Below are positions 25,427-34,700 of a stretch of DNA of 56,565 nucleotides, piece by piece. Origin of the DNA: Hydrogenimonas sp. (GTDB lineage Bacteria > Campylobacterota > Campylobacteria > Campylobacterales > Hydrogenimonadaceae); contig NZ_JAOZPV010000002.1 of NCBI RefSeq assembly GCF_029932565.1, positions 1-56,565 of the forward strand. The letters are read 5' to 3'. The notes below the pieces were generated by a model, which saw only the letters and a list, made by a program, of their open reading frames with translations, had not been told where the DNA came from and made no database searches. The stretch's first letter is position 1. Every line of letters starts with the position of its first letter. The position numbers and the translations under genes were made by a program.

Positions 25427-26857
25427 TTAGCAGGAGTAGGTCGTTTTGAATTCGAATGCTGTCGGGCGTGCTTCATCCGGCCAGATCTGTGTTTCGAATT
25501 TGTAGTGCTGATATGCGTCGACGAATTTGTCGGTAATGACCGGTTTCAGGAAGTCGTTGTCTCTGAGCAGCGCTTCAACCGCTTCGCGCAGAGTGTGTGG
25601 CATCTGCTCGATACCTTTTTCCCGGATTTCGTCGAGGGTGAGTTCGAAGAGATCGATATCCATCGGGCCGACCGGCTCGTACTGGTTCTTGATGCCGTCG
25701 ATTCCCGCCATCAGCAGGGCCGTGAAGGCGAGATAGGGGCATGCGGAGCTGTCGGGGAAACGGGTTTCGATACGTGTCGCTTTTTCGCCGGCTCCGTAGG
25801 GAATACGGATCGAGGCGGAGCGGTTCTGGCTGGAGTAGGTCAGAATCGACGGGGCTTCGAAACCGGGAATCAGACGCTTGTAGGAGTTGGTCGAGGGGTT
25901 GGTGAAGGCCGCGACCGCCTGGGCGTGCTTGAGGATGCCGCCCATATAGTGGCGCGCTGTTTCGCTCAGGTTGCCGTATTCGCCCTCCTTGTAGAAGAGG
26001 TTTTTGCCGTCTTTCCAGATCGATTGGTGGACATGCATACCGTTTCCGTTGTCGCCAAAAAGAGGTTTGGGCATGAAGGTGGCCGTTTTACCGTTGAGGT
26101 GGGCGACCATGCGGACGACATATTTATATTTCTGGACATTGTCGGCCGCTTCGAGGAGCGTTCCGAACTTGACGCCGATCTCGCCCTGCGCCTGCGCCAC
26201 TTCGTGGTGTCCGAGCATCACTTCCAGCCCTACCTCTTCGAGGACCTGCATCATCTCGGCGCGCAGGTCGACCATGCTGTCGGTCGGGGCGACGGGGAAG
26301 TAGCCGCCTTTCGTGCGGGGGCGGTGGCCGATGTTGCCGAAATCGTCGTTGCGGCTCGGGTCGTTCCACTCGCCCTCTTCGCTGTCGACACGATAGAACG
26401 ATTCGTTGATCTCGTCTTTGATCTGCACATCTTCGAAAATGAAAAACTCGTTTTCCGGTCCGAAGAAGGCGACGTCGCCGACACCGCTCTCTTCCAGATA
26501 CTTGAGCGCTTTCTTCGCGATGGAACGCGGGCACTTTTCGTAAAGTTCCCCTTTGTAGATGTCGAAGACGTCACAGAAGACGATGATCGTCGGATCGGCC
26601 GTGAAGGGATCGAGAAACGCCGTTTCGATATCCGGCTTGAGGATCATGTCGGATTTGTTGATCGGCTGCCACGCTTCGATGGAGCTTCCGTCGAACGGAA
26701 GGCCGTTGGTCAGCATATCTTTGTCGAGAGCGCTCAGAAGGTAGGTCAGGTGATGCCATGCGCCTTTGATATCCGTGAAGCGCAGATCCACGAACTTGAC
26801 GTCGTTTTGTTCGCAAAAGCGGTAGAACTCGTCGACATTGTTGACAAATTTGCCCAT
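25427..26857 (-). CDS. glnA: Glutamine synthetase type I
   Basis: Makes glutamine from glutamate, ammonia and ATP; dodecameric cytosolic enzyme. The 476-residue product has [15 protein letters not shown], the latch region [32 protein letters not shown] and [33 protein letters not shown]. At the position of the adenylylation loop (NLYDLP in E. coli) the sequence reads DLFELT, so the regulatory Tyr is replaced by Phe, as known for Helicobacter. ATG 26857 has AAGGAG upstream and TACAAT further up. Monocistronic with its own terminator. Confidence 0.97.
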   Translation of the reverse strand: MGKFVNNVDEFYRFCEQNDVKFVDLRFTDIKGAWHHLTYLLSALDKDMLTNGLPFDGSSIEAWQPINKSDMILKPDIETAFLDPFTADPTIIVFCDVFDIYKGELYEKCPRSIAKKALKYLEESGVGDVAFFGPENEFFIFEDVQIKDEINESFYRVDSEEGEWNDPSRNDDFGNIGHRPRTKGGYFPVAPTDSMVDLRAEMMQVLEEVGLEVMLGHHEVAQAQGEIGVKFGTLLEAADNVQKYKYVVRMVAHLNGKTATFMPKPLFGDNGNGMHVHQSIWKDGKNLFYKEGEYGNLSETARHYMGGILKHAQAVAAFTNPSTNSYKRLIPGFEAPSILTYSSQNRSASIRIPYGAGEKATRIETRFPDSSACPYLAFTALLMAGIDGIKNQYEPVGPMDIDLFELTLDEIREKGIEQMPHTLREAVEALLRDNDFLKPVITDKFVDAYQHYKFETQIWPDEARPTAFEFKTTYSC

Positions 26858-27010
26858 TTTCTCTCCTTGGAAAATTTAAAATATCGGGTATTGTAACAAA
26901 ATAAAGGTAAGAGGCAGGTGAAAGAGTTGATTAAAATTTAGGCACTGCAAAAAATATTTCGAAAGGCAAAAAACAAGCTTGATTTGACCCCAAACCTGTT
27001 ATGATTGAAT

Positions 27011-28078
27011 ATGGAAAAAACGGGATGGATTGTATCGATCGGCCGGCTTCTCTTTCTCGCTCTTCTCACGCTACACCTTTCGGCCGATTCCAATACGACG
27101 GATGAAAACGCCACATTCATAGACGAGTACCACGATAGCTTCTCCGATCAGGTTGTCAAATGGTCGGACAAAATAGATCAAACCCTTGTCAATCTGCTTG
27201 GCGAGGAGGTGAATGCAACGAAACGGAGTGATGAAACTCCTCTGGAAAAGGAGAGGGAGAGCAGCGACAGATTCTTTCAGACGCAGAAATATCTCAACGA
27301 AACATCCCAAACCTATATTCGGCTGCGCGTCGATACGTCGGTCCGGTCCCTGGAGTCCGACGAAACCAATTTCCATGTCCGGGTCCACCTCCCTCTGTCA
27401 CGGACAAAAAAACGATTGCGCCTTTTTATCGAAGATTTGAATGAAGACAATGCAGAAAATCTTGTCAAAAAAAGTTCCGACGACCCGGAAAAGGAAGAGG
27501 TTTCCCCAAAGATCGGAATCAACTATTTCGCTCCCCGCGCTTTCGGAATCCATTCGAAATACTCTCTCGGCTTGAGCGGCCTTCATCCTTATGTACGGGC
27601 GAGATACAGCATGGTGTTCGAACCCGGAAACTGGGTCGTCGAACCGGTTCAAACCTTCCAATACTCGGAAAAATACGACCTCTCCGAACGGACCAACCTC
27701 TATCTCGATACAGAACCGTGGGAGAATACACTGTTCAGGATCCAGCTCAGTCGCGGAACGCGTGCGCACAGGAAAGGGATGTATTACGGCCTGGGTTTCA
27801 CTTACAACTGGGGTATGACGAGACACAGCGGTATGCGTATCGTCCAGACGTTCGCAGGGAATACGAAATATGAGTATACGCCGGAAGAGTCGACGAAAAC
27901 GGAAACCTTTCCGGGCATCTATAACTACACCACGGCATTCGGCTATCGGCGGAGTGTCTGGCGCAAATGGCTCTATGTCGAGATGATTCCGGCCGTCAAT
28001 TTCCATCGTCAGTACGATTACCGGCCCAACTATTCGTTCCGGATATTTTTCGATCTCTTTTTCGGAAATTACCACTAA
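27011..28078 (+). CDS. Envelope protein of unknown function, possible outer-membrane beta barrel
   Basis: 355 residues, family not recognised. An N-terminal signal helix (GRLLFLALLTLHLSA) is followed by a charged helical part (residues 25-95). The rest, about residues 95-355, is rich in alternating aromatic strands such as IRLRVDTSVRSL, FHVRVHLPL, YSLGLSGLHPYVRARYSM and YGLGFTYNWGM, and ends in an aromatic-rich tail SFRIFFDLFFGNYH. This layout suggests a barrel or beta sandwich. TATGAT lies five bases before the ATG and no ribosome-binding site is seen, so the mRNA may be nearly leaderless. Its stop overlaps the convergent PHP gene. Confidence 0.75.
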   Translation: MEKTGWIVSIGRLLFLALLTLHLSADSNTTDENATFIDEYHDSFSDQVVKWSDKIDQTLVNLLGEEVNATKRSDETPLEKERESSDRFFQTQKYLNETSQTYIRLRVDTSVRSLESDETNFHVRVHLPLSRTKKRLRLFIEDLNEDNAENLVKKSSDDPEKEEVSPKIGINYFAPRAFGIHSKYSLGLSGLHPYVRARYSMVFEPGNWVVEPVQTFQYSEKYDLSERTNLYLDTEPWENTLFRIQLSRGTRAHRKGMYYGLGFTYNWGMTRHSGMRIVQTFAGNTKYEYTPEESTKTETFPGIYNYTTAFGYRRSVWRKWLYVEMIPAVNFHRQYDYRPNYSFRIFFDLFFGNYH

Positions 28079-28929
28079 AACGCGGCAAACGCCCGGTCGC
28101 GGTTTCTGAAATGGGCCGCTTTGGTGTAGCCGACCGACTTGGCGAGTTTGTGAAGCTCCTCTTTCTTGTATCCCACCTGTTCGGGATTGTGGGCATCGGA
28201 TCCGAAAGTGATCGGAATTTCCCGTTCGTAGGCCATGATCAGCAGTTCCCTGCTCGGGTAGGCTTCGCCGATCGGTTTCCTGTATCCCGCCGCGTTGATT
28301 TCGATGACCATATCGGCTGATTTGATGGCATCCATCGCGCGTTCGGCGATCAGCCGAACGTCGGTTTTCGGTACATACTTGAAAACTTTGATGAGGTCCA
28401 GGTGCCCCACGATGTCGAACTTCCCTTCCTTCGCCATCGCTTCGACCAGGTCGAAGTAATCCTGCCAGATACCGTCGATGTCGGCACCTTCATATTTTCC
28501 GATGAATTCCGGATTGTCGAATCCCCACTTGTCGATGAAGTGGACCGAACCGATCAGATAGTCGACATCGGAGGCGAGCACTCTCCTGTCCATATGGCCC
28601 GGCAGCCAGTCGACCTCGTAGCCGAGCCGGATGTCGATCGTGCCGGTGTACTTTTCGCGCGCCCGTTTGACGTCGGTTTCGTAAGCGGACATCTCGTCGA
28701 AGCCCATACGGTAGCGTGGATCGAAATCCATCGGTGCATGGTCGGAAAAACCGAAAATATCGATCCCCTCTTCGATCGCTTTTTCGATGTAGTCATCGAT
28801 CGAACCCTCTGCGTGATTGCAGCGTGCCGTGTGGTTGTGCAGGTCGATGACGAGGGCGCCCGTTCGGGCGCCGGGTGTTGAGTGCTGAGTGTTGAGCGTT
28901 GAGTTTTTCTCTTTTTGAAAAAGGCTCAT
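28075..28929 (-). CDS. PHP-family phosphatase (histidinol-phosphatase type)
   Basis: Metal-dependent phosphoesterase; histidinol-phosphatase is the commonest role of this group. The core begins at VIDLHNHTARCNHAEGS, with metal ligands in HNH, DHAPMD, GYEVDW, GSVHF, GHLDL and GSDAHN. The only good start is ATG 28929 with AAGGA seven bases upstream. It prefixes about 26 residues, including NSTLNTQHSTPGARTGAL, that are encoded by a rhyming repeat and hairpin. The stop overlaps the convergent envelope gene by four bases. Confidence 0.85.
   Translation of the reverse strand: MSLFQKEKNSTLNTQHSTPGARTGALVIDLHNHTARCNHAEGSIDDYIEKAIEEGIDIFGFSDHAPMDFDPRYRMGFDEMSAYETDVKRAREKYTGTIDIRLGYEVDWLPGHMDRRVLASDVDYLIGSVHFIDKWGFDNPEFIGKYEGADIDGIWQDYFDLVEAMAKEGKFDIVGHLDLIKVFKYVPKTDVRLIAERAMDAIKSADMVIEINAAGYRKPIGEAYPSRELLIMAYEREIPITFGSDAHNPEQVGYKKEELHKLAKSVGYTKAAHFRNRDRAFAAF
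28855..28903. repeat. Hairpin plus rhyming repeat inside the 5' end of the PHP gene
   Basis: A perfect 8-bp GC stem GGCGCCCG-TT-CGGGCGCC (28855-28872) is followed by four degenerate units, gtgttga-gtgctga-gtgttga-gcgttga. The unit matches, in reverse complement, CACTCAACACTCG at the murG start. All of it is in frame with the PHP gene. Confidence 0.65.
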
Positions 28930-28952
28930 CGTAATTCCTTCAACCAATGGAA

Positions 28953-29005
28953 GCGGCGCAGCCGCGTCCGAAATTCTTCATTCTTCACTTTCCATTCTTC
29001 ATTCG
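28953..29005. repeat. Hairpin plus rhyming repeat across the 3' end of the CvfB-like gene
   Basis: Hairpin GCGGC-GCA-GCCGC (28953-28965) is followed on the plus strand by units attcttc-attcttc-actttcc-attcttc-attcg. On the minus strand the units encode the last residues RMKNGK and the stop codon of the CvfB-like protein. Confidence 0.6.
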
Positions 29006-29842
29006 TAGATAGGTGCCGTTCTCTTTGACCTCGATTTTTCCTGCCTCTATCAGCTTTGTCAGAGCGCGTTTGAAGTTTTTTCGGCTGAGTCCCAGCAACT
29101 CCTTGATGCGCTCCGGATCGCTTTTGTAATTGAGCGGCAGCATTCCGTTGTGGTCGTGCAGCCAGGCCATCACCTTGTCGGCGGCCAGATTGTCACTCTT
29201 TTTGCCGATGGGGCGGGTCAGGAGGTCGATTTTGCCGTCGTCGCGAACCTGCTTGACATAAGCAGTGACAGTGTCGCCAACGGCAAGGGGACCGAAGACC
29301 TCCGAATGGAAAATGAGCCCTTCGTAGCGCCGGTTCACCACCGCCTTGTAGCCGAGTTCCGTTTTGCCGAAGATGTAGGCGTCAACCGCCTCGTTCCGTT
29401 TCAGCGTTTTGGATGAGGCTTTGGCGAGCTGCCGGTCGAATTTCTGTGTACCTGCCAGCCTGTGACTCTTTTCGTCGTACGTCACCAGAATCGCGTGGCA
29501 TTCTCCTCTGTGCATCGGCTCTTTTTGGAGCATTCTGGGGACGAAGAGGTCTTTTGGCAATCCCCAGTCTACAAAGGCGCCATGGGGAGTGAGATCCACC
29601 ACTTCCATCTCGGCCACTTCGCCCAGCATCGCACGGGGACGCTCCGTCGTTGCGACGATTCTCTCTTCACTGTCGGTATAGAGGAAGACATCAAGTGTAT
29701 CTCCTATTTTCATCGTTTCCGTAACGTAACGCTTCGGAAGCAGGACCTCTTTCTCCTTTTCGCTTGCGAGAACGAGACCGTGTGGCGTTTCACGGACGAT
29801 TTTCAGACGATTGACGGTTCCAAGTTCCAGATATGCATTCAT
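28985..29842 (-). CDS. S1-domain RNA-binding protein, CvfB-like
   Basis: 285 residues with tandem S1-like beta-barrel repeats: MNAYLELGTVNRLKIVRETPHGLVL, EMEVVDLTPHGAFVDWGLPKDLFVP, and GDTVTAYVKQVRDDGKIDLL. A C-terminal winged-helix segment ends LGLSRKNFKRALTKLIEAGKI. This domain order fits the CvfB/YitL family, which affects virulence factor expression in Gram-positives through RNA binding. The last residues and stop come from a rhyming repeat. The ATG lies six bases after a TATAAT box, suggesting a leaderless mRNA. Confidence 0.88.
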   Translation of the reverse strand: MNAYLELGTVNRLKIVRETPHGLVLASEKEKEVLLPKRYVTETMKIGDTLDVFLYTDSEERIVATTERPRAMLGEVAEMEVVDLTPHGAFVDWGLPKDLFVPRMLQKEPMHRGECHAILVTYDEKSHRLAGTQKFDRQLAKASSKTLKRNEAVDAYIFGKTELGYKAVVNRRYEGLIFHSEVFGPLAVGDTVTAYVKQVRDDGKIDLLTRPIGKKSDNLAADKVMAWLHDHNGMLPLNYKSDPERIKELLGLSRKNFKRALTKLIEAGKIEVKENGTYLRMKNGK

Positions 29843-29848
29843 GCCGCG

Positions 29849-29854
29849 ATTATA
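29849..29854 (-). promoter_or_regulatory. -10 box placing transcription start at the CvfB-like ATG
   Basis: TATAAT on the minus strand ends six bases before the A of the ATG at 29842, the usual -10 to +1 distance. No ribosome-binding site can fit between. The -35 region would fall next to the end of the inverted-repeat element. Confidence 0.5.
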
Positions 29855-29865
29855 GCGGAATTTTC

Positions 29866-30146
29866 AGATGGGTTCTAGAACCTATCCCAACAATCCCCAT
29901 AGGCGGGAATGGCACGCAAAAAGTGCGATGGCGAGGCGAAAAGTGCAGGGTGTAGCCGAAGCTACATTCAAGCTTTTCAACGAAACCAGTGTGCTTTTTG
30001 CGTGCCACCCTTCGGGCAGCGTGTTTTTGTCCCGATTCGTCGTTGGTTCTCCCCGATGTGGCTTTGGCCACATCTTCGTCGTACCGCCTCGACCTGGAAC
30101 AAAATCATTGCTGTTACCACCTATAGGGATGTTTGAGATGGGTTCT
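29866..30146. mobile_element. MITE-like structured element with terminal inverted repeats
   Basis: This 281-bp stretch fills the gap between the CvfB-like gene and a small gene. Terminal inverted repeats of 27 bases (29877-29903 and 30120-30146) match at 22 positions (CCTAT-GGGAT-TTG-GAT-GGTTCT). AGATGGGTTCT occurs at 29866-29876 and again at 30136-30146 as an 11-bp direct repeat. Inside are a 13-bp perfect stem GGCACGCAAAAAG (29911-29923 with 29994-30006), GTAGC-CGAA-GCTAC (29952-29965), a CCC-TTC-GGG hairpin, and GATGTGGC-TTTG-GCCACATC (30055-30074). No convincing protein is encoded. It could be a non-autonomous transposon or a structured RNA gene. Confidence 0.6.
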
Positions 30147-30291
30147 GGTCATTTTCGATACAGAAAAGCATTCGAAAATGCTATTACGTTTTTCACTGGA
30201 AATGCTTACAATGATTTGTGAAGAACCAACGCATATCCACCTTTCGGAAAAGAAGAGGTTCGATGGTTTTACCTTTCCAGAAGGAGTCCAG

Positions 30292-30513
30292 ATGGAGCAG
30301 AACGGCAATGACAACGGCATGCGGAACGAGAAGAAAAAAAGAGAAAAGAGAGACGGAGCAGATGTAACGCTTGAAAAAGTGGAAGAGAGGATCCGGGCTC
30401 TTTATGCACGATACAGGGCCGGTGATATGAGCGAAAGCGAATATTTCGGAAATCTGAGTCGACTTGACGACCTGCTTCAGAAACTCGAGAAAAAGGAGGG
30501 CGATCAGGAGTGA
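30292..30513 (+). CDS. Small charged hypothetical protein (73 residues)
   Basis: Starts at ATG 30292 with AAGGAG six bases upstream. The N-terminal third is very polar (MRNEKKKREKRDG). The rest is a predicted pair of helices, VEERIRALYARYRAGDMSES and YFGNLSRLDDLLQKLEKKEG, a layout like short SHOCT-like or DNA-binding helical domains, but I do not claim a family. It ends tail-to-tail with the convergent gene at 30504, overlapping by ten bases. Confidence 0.65.
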   Translation: MEQNGNDNGMRNEKKKREKRDGADVTLEKVEERIRALYARYRAGDMSESEYFGNLSRLDDLLQKLEKKEGDQE

Positions 30514-31247
30514 GAGGTCATGCGATTTCGCATGTCGTCACCCAGTTTTTTATAGATGTAGAAAAATTTGAGAAGATAGATTTCAAGCCCCTCTTTATCG
30601 GTAAAGGGGTCAACTTCGAACTCACTGATGAGATGTCCATTGGTGCCGTCGACCAATCTGGCTCGGCTTGGATTCAGTGAGGAGTCGGTTTTCGGATCGA
30701 GTGGCAGGATCGGGATGCCGATCACTTCCGATATCTCGTCACGAACCTGTTTGAAACGGGGAATGAAATAGTCGTCGTCGGAATGGATGAGGCGGTCGAT
30801 CTCTTCACCGATGTAAAGCTCCAGCTGATTGATCGGCAGAATACCGCTGAAAAGAATGGTTACGGGAAATTCGGAAAGAGAGTCGACCCGTTTGATCCCG
30901 AAAACAAAATTCTGTTTTTCATCGACCAGATCATGGATATACTTGATGGAATTTTCGATATCATCCAGAGAGTGACCCGCATCTTCGTAGACTGCGACGA
31001 TACTGAGCGACTGTGTGATTTTGCGTCGGATTTTCTGTTCCTTCAGCTCTTGTCTGACATCGTCGTACGTAAGTTTGAGGACGAGAAACTCTCCTTTCAG
31101 CGCCAATGCCTCGTAAAGTGTTTTCTCGGAGAGTGGCATCGGCTGGTTTTCGTTGCATACCATACTGCTGATCGTCTCCTGCATCTCTCCGATATATTCG
31201 GACGGCGTTTTTTCTGCGACGATTTCGAGGATTTCCCGGCTATCCAT
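30504..31247 (-). CDS. Hypothetical protein with a possible FtsZ/tubulin C-domain-like fold
   Basis: 247 residues, no recognised family. The middle (about residues 75-150) reads as strand-helix-strand-strand: QSLSIVAVYEDAG, LDDIENSIKYIHDLVDE, QNFVFGIKRVDSLSEFPVTILFSGI. That pattern and the FGIKRVD/VTILFSGI strands resemble the C-terminal domain of FtsZ-family proteins, but the GTP-binding domain is missing. The remainder is helical and acidic. It lies three bases after the 31251-31655 gene, so both form one unit. Function unknown. Confidence 0.75.
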   Translation of the reverse strand: MDSREILEIVAEKTPSEYIGEMQETISSMVCNENQPMPLSEKTLYEALALKGEFLVLKLTYDDVRQELKEQKIRRKITQSLSIVAVYEDAGHSLDDIENSIKYIHDLVDEKQNFVFGIKRVDSLSEFPVTILFSGILPINQLELYIGEEIDRLIHSDDDYFIPRFKQVRDEISEVIGIPILPLDPKTDSSLNPSRARLVDGTNGHLISEFEVDPFTDKEGLEIYLLKFFYIYKKLGDDMRNRMTSHS

Positions 31248-31250
31248 CCG

Positions 31251-31655
31251 TTATGCTTCCAATGCATTTTCCTGATAGGCTGCATACGCCTTGACGACAT
31301 TGTTCTGTTTTTGAATATCCCGAAGTGTCTGATAGAACTCGATGCCGCTTGGTGCGTCTGAATCCATGTCGGCCTCGGTGGTGACACTCATATAGATCTC
31401 CCATTGTGTCTTTTTCGATTGCGTTCCGATATACCCGACCGTCAATTCCCGTAAAGCATCTCTCTGTTCCTGCAGACCCGTTTTGACGTCATCGATCTTT
31501 TCAGCGATACGATCCTGTAGCTTGAGTCTGTTTTCCGGCGAAAGTTCCGGCTTTTCGAATTCGGGTATGGTTATGAGATCCGGTTTTCCCGGAATGGCCA
31601 CCGGCTGTTGATACTGGGCCAGATGCTGATAGGCACTTTGGGATGATATGTTCAT
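31251..31655 (-). CDS. Hypothetical protein, first gene of a two-gene unit
   Basis: 134 residues from ATG 31655, chosen over 31676 because AAGGA lies eight bases upstream. The N-terminus is Ser/Gln-rich (MNISSQSAYQHLAQYQQP), followed by a Pro-rich link and helices LQDRIAEKIDDVKTGLQEQRDALRELTVG and LRDIQKQNNVVKAYAAYQE. No signal peptide or membrane helix. Its partner follows after three bases. A TATAAT box lies upstream. Confidence 0.75.
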   Translation of the reverse strand: MNISSQSAYQHLAQYQQPVAIPGKPDLITIPEFEKPELSPENRLKLQDRIAEKIDDVKTGLQEQRDALRELTVGYIGTQSKKTQWEIYMSVTTEADMDSDAPSGIEFYQTLRDIQKQNNVVKAYAAYQENALEA

Positions 31656-31781
31656 GTCCGCATCCTTCATAATCATAATGCGTTAAATTATATCACGTTT
31701 CGTGCCGAACCTCTTTTCATAACAGATTGCTCTTCCTCTCTGCTACAATAATGGCATCAAATTCCGGAGCGTAACGGGCAG

Positions 31782-34700
31782 ATGCGAATCATTGAATATT
31801 TCCTTACCAACAAACGGCTCAACTATGTTCTTCTGCTTTTTATTCTCCTTGCCGGTATCAATGCCTATCGGGAGATTCCGAAAGAGCTCTTTCCCGATGT
31901 TACGCTCAATATGATCGACGTCTCCGGCGGGTATCCCGGTTCGAGTGCGAAGATTCTCGACAAGATGGCAGTCCGGGATATCGAGGATGCCATCGAAGGG
32001 ATCAGCGGCATCGAAACGACCGAGACGATCATCGTTCCGGGACGGTTCGATATCATTCTGACTCTGACGGACGATGCCGATCCGATCGATCTGTTGAGCA
32101 AGGTCAAGGATGCCATTGCGGCGAATCGCCAGTATCTTCCGGCCGATATGGTCGAACCGGTGGCGACATTGCTGATACGCAAGCAGGATCTGCTTTCGCT
32201 CTCCCTCTCGTCCAAAACGTTGAATCGTGAAGAGTTGATCGATGTGGCGAAGAGTGTAAAAAGCAAAATCATGCATATGGACGGTATCGCCGAGGTGAAA
32301 ATCTATGGCGATTCCGACGAAGAGATCCTGATACGGATCGATTCCGAGGCCGTCGCAGCATACGGTATCAGCCAGAGAACGCTGCTCAACGCCATTTCGA
32401 ATCTCTCATACATCTATCCGGTCGGCAATATCGAACAGCCGGGCAACTATATTTTTCTCTCGACTGTCCATGGCCGGCAAGGGGAGAAGGCATGGGAAAA
32501 CGCGCTGCTTCGTGTCGATGGCAAAACGATCCGCCTGGGGGATGTGGCGGAGGTGACACGCCGGCTCTCCCAGACGGCGACACTCTCCTCTTTCAATACA
32601 CTCGACAATGTGACACTGAAAGTCTACAAAGCATCCGAGGGCGATGCGATTGTCCTCTCCAAAGAGCTCGGACGTTTTGTCGAAACACTGGAAAAGGAGT
32701 ATCCGGAACTTATATTCAATATCTACCACGACTCGTCGGTTCCGATCAAAAAACGACTCGACGTCATCATTTCGAATATCATGTTCGGGCTGATACTCAT
32801 TTTTATCACGATGGCACTGCTTGTCAACTTCCGAATCGCGGCGATCGTGACGATGGGTATTCCCTTTTCGTTCGCCATCGGTCTGCTTTTTATCTACTAT
32901 ATGGGATATACGATCAATATCGTATCCCTTCTTGGTGCATTGATCGTGATCGGAATCGTCGTCGATGATGCGGTGGTCGTTGCGGAGAATATCCAGCGAT
33001 ATCTCGACGAAGGGATGGAGCGTCACGCTGCCGTGCTGCGCGGAGTACGTGAAATGATGCTGCCTGTTACATTGGCGACGGTAACGACGGTGGTCGCCTT
33101 CCTGCCCCTTTTCCTCCTCTCCGGTGAGATATCCCATTTCATCATTCTGATTCCGATTGTCGTCATCATGGTGCTCCTGGGTTCACTGATCGAAAGCTTC
33201 CTTTTTCTTCCCCTGCATACCAAAGAGTTCCTGAAAAAGGGCGGAAGCATGGTCGAGTGGAGACCGCTTCAGAAGCAGTATGAACGATCGCTCATGTTCA
33301 TTGTCCGCCACAAAAAGAGTTTTCTGGCGCTCTTTGTGCTCGGTATTCCGCTGGCGACGGTCATGATGCTCAAACAGACCCATTTCCAGTTTTTCCCTTC
33401 ATTCGACAGCCGCTACATTTACGTTACGGGGCGTACCGACCTCAATACCCCGATCGAAACGACACACAAAGTGGCCAGGGAGATCGAAGCGGCGCTGCTG
33501 AAGCACAGGAAGGAACTGGGTATGAAATCGGTCTCCGCCGTCGCCGGTTCTCGTACGACGATGGGTGGTGAAAACGAAAAGGACAACGGATCGTTCTACA
33601 TCACCCTGGAGCTCTACGATCTGGTCGATACCGACTGGATCAACCAATATCTGAACCCCATTCTCAATCTTTCGTTCGATTTTCGCGATCCCGAAAAACG
33701 GCGTACACTCAAGACCTACGAGCTCGCCGGGAAGATCGAAACGATCATCGCACCCTTTCGAACACGCTATCGTCTCGAGGAACTGGGAGTCCGTCAGCGC
33801 CACATCGGTGTCATACGCAACGACATCAAAATCAACTTTTCCGGCAACGATGACGAGAAAATCATCAAGGCGATGGAACGGGTCAAAAAGGCGCTCGCCG
33901 CAACCGCCGGTGTAACAGGTGTCAGCGACAATCTGCAATATGGCAAGATGGAGTGGCAGATGCGCATCAATGATTACGGCGAGAAGCTTGGGCTGACAGA
34001 AGGGGAAGTGGCGCGGCTGCTTTCGGGCTATTTTCTCGAACGGCGCCAGGCGATGACATTCGGCAAAGAGGGGGTCGTCGAAATACGCACCGAAGAGATC
34101 GGAAAAGACAATATTTCGCGTCTGGAGCATTTCGACTATCCGCTTTCCGACAGCCGGTTCGTAAAACTTCGTGACATTGTCGACTTTGTGAAGTCACGTG
34201 ATTTCATGCAGATCAAGAAACGTGACGGCGAAGTCGTCAAAACCGTTTTCGCAACAGTCGACAAACGTCAAACGACGGCCAACGATGTGCTCGACGCGAT
34301 CGCTCCTCTGCTGAAAACCATCGAAACCGAAGGGGTAAAAATCCGGCTGATGGGTGAAAAAGAGAAGAACAGGCAGCTCGCCAAAGAGATGAAACACGCC
34401 GTCGCCATCGCACTCTTTCTGATTCTGATTACACTGCTGCTGATCTTTTCGAAAATCAAATATGCACTGATGGTGATGTCGGTGATCCCCTTTTCGATTC
34501 TGGGGGCGCTTGCAGGGCACCTGCTGCTGGAGATCAACCTTTCGATGCCTTCGCTTATCGGTATTCTTGGCCTTGCCGGTGTTGTCGTGAACGACGGTAT
34601 CATCATGCTCGACTTTCTGCATGGCACACACGATACCCATGCCTTTTTTCAGAGAGCCGCGCTTCGTCTGCGCCCGATTCTCATCACCTCGATCACGACC

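Larger units (their letters stand above)
29843..30291. other. Gene-free interval of 449 bases
   Basis: Apart from the promoter of the CvfB-like gene and the inverted-repeat element, the remainder (30147-30291) is the upstream region of the small gene at 30292. That part includes AGCATT-CGA-AAATGCT as a short hairpin near 30168. Open frames here do not look coding. Confidence 0.6.

Noticed and set aside
25385-26896. 503-codon open frame on the plus strand opposite glnA
   Set aside because: Antisense shadow of glnA; composition effect only.
29850-30071. Short antisense and sense open frames inside the inverted-repeat element
   Set aside because: They follow the stems, have no ribosome-binding site and show no protein-like pattern.
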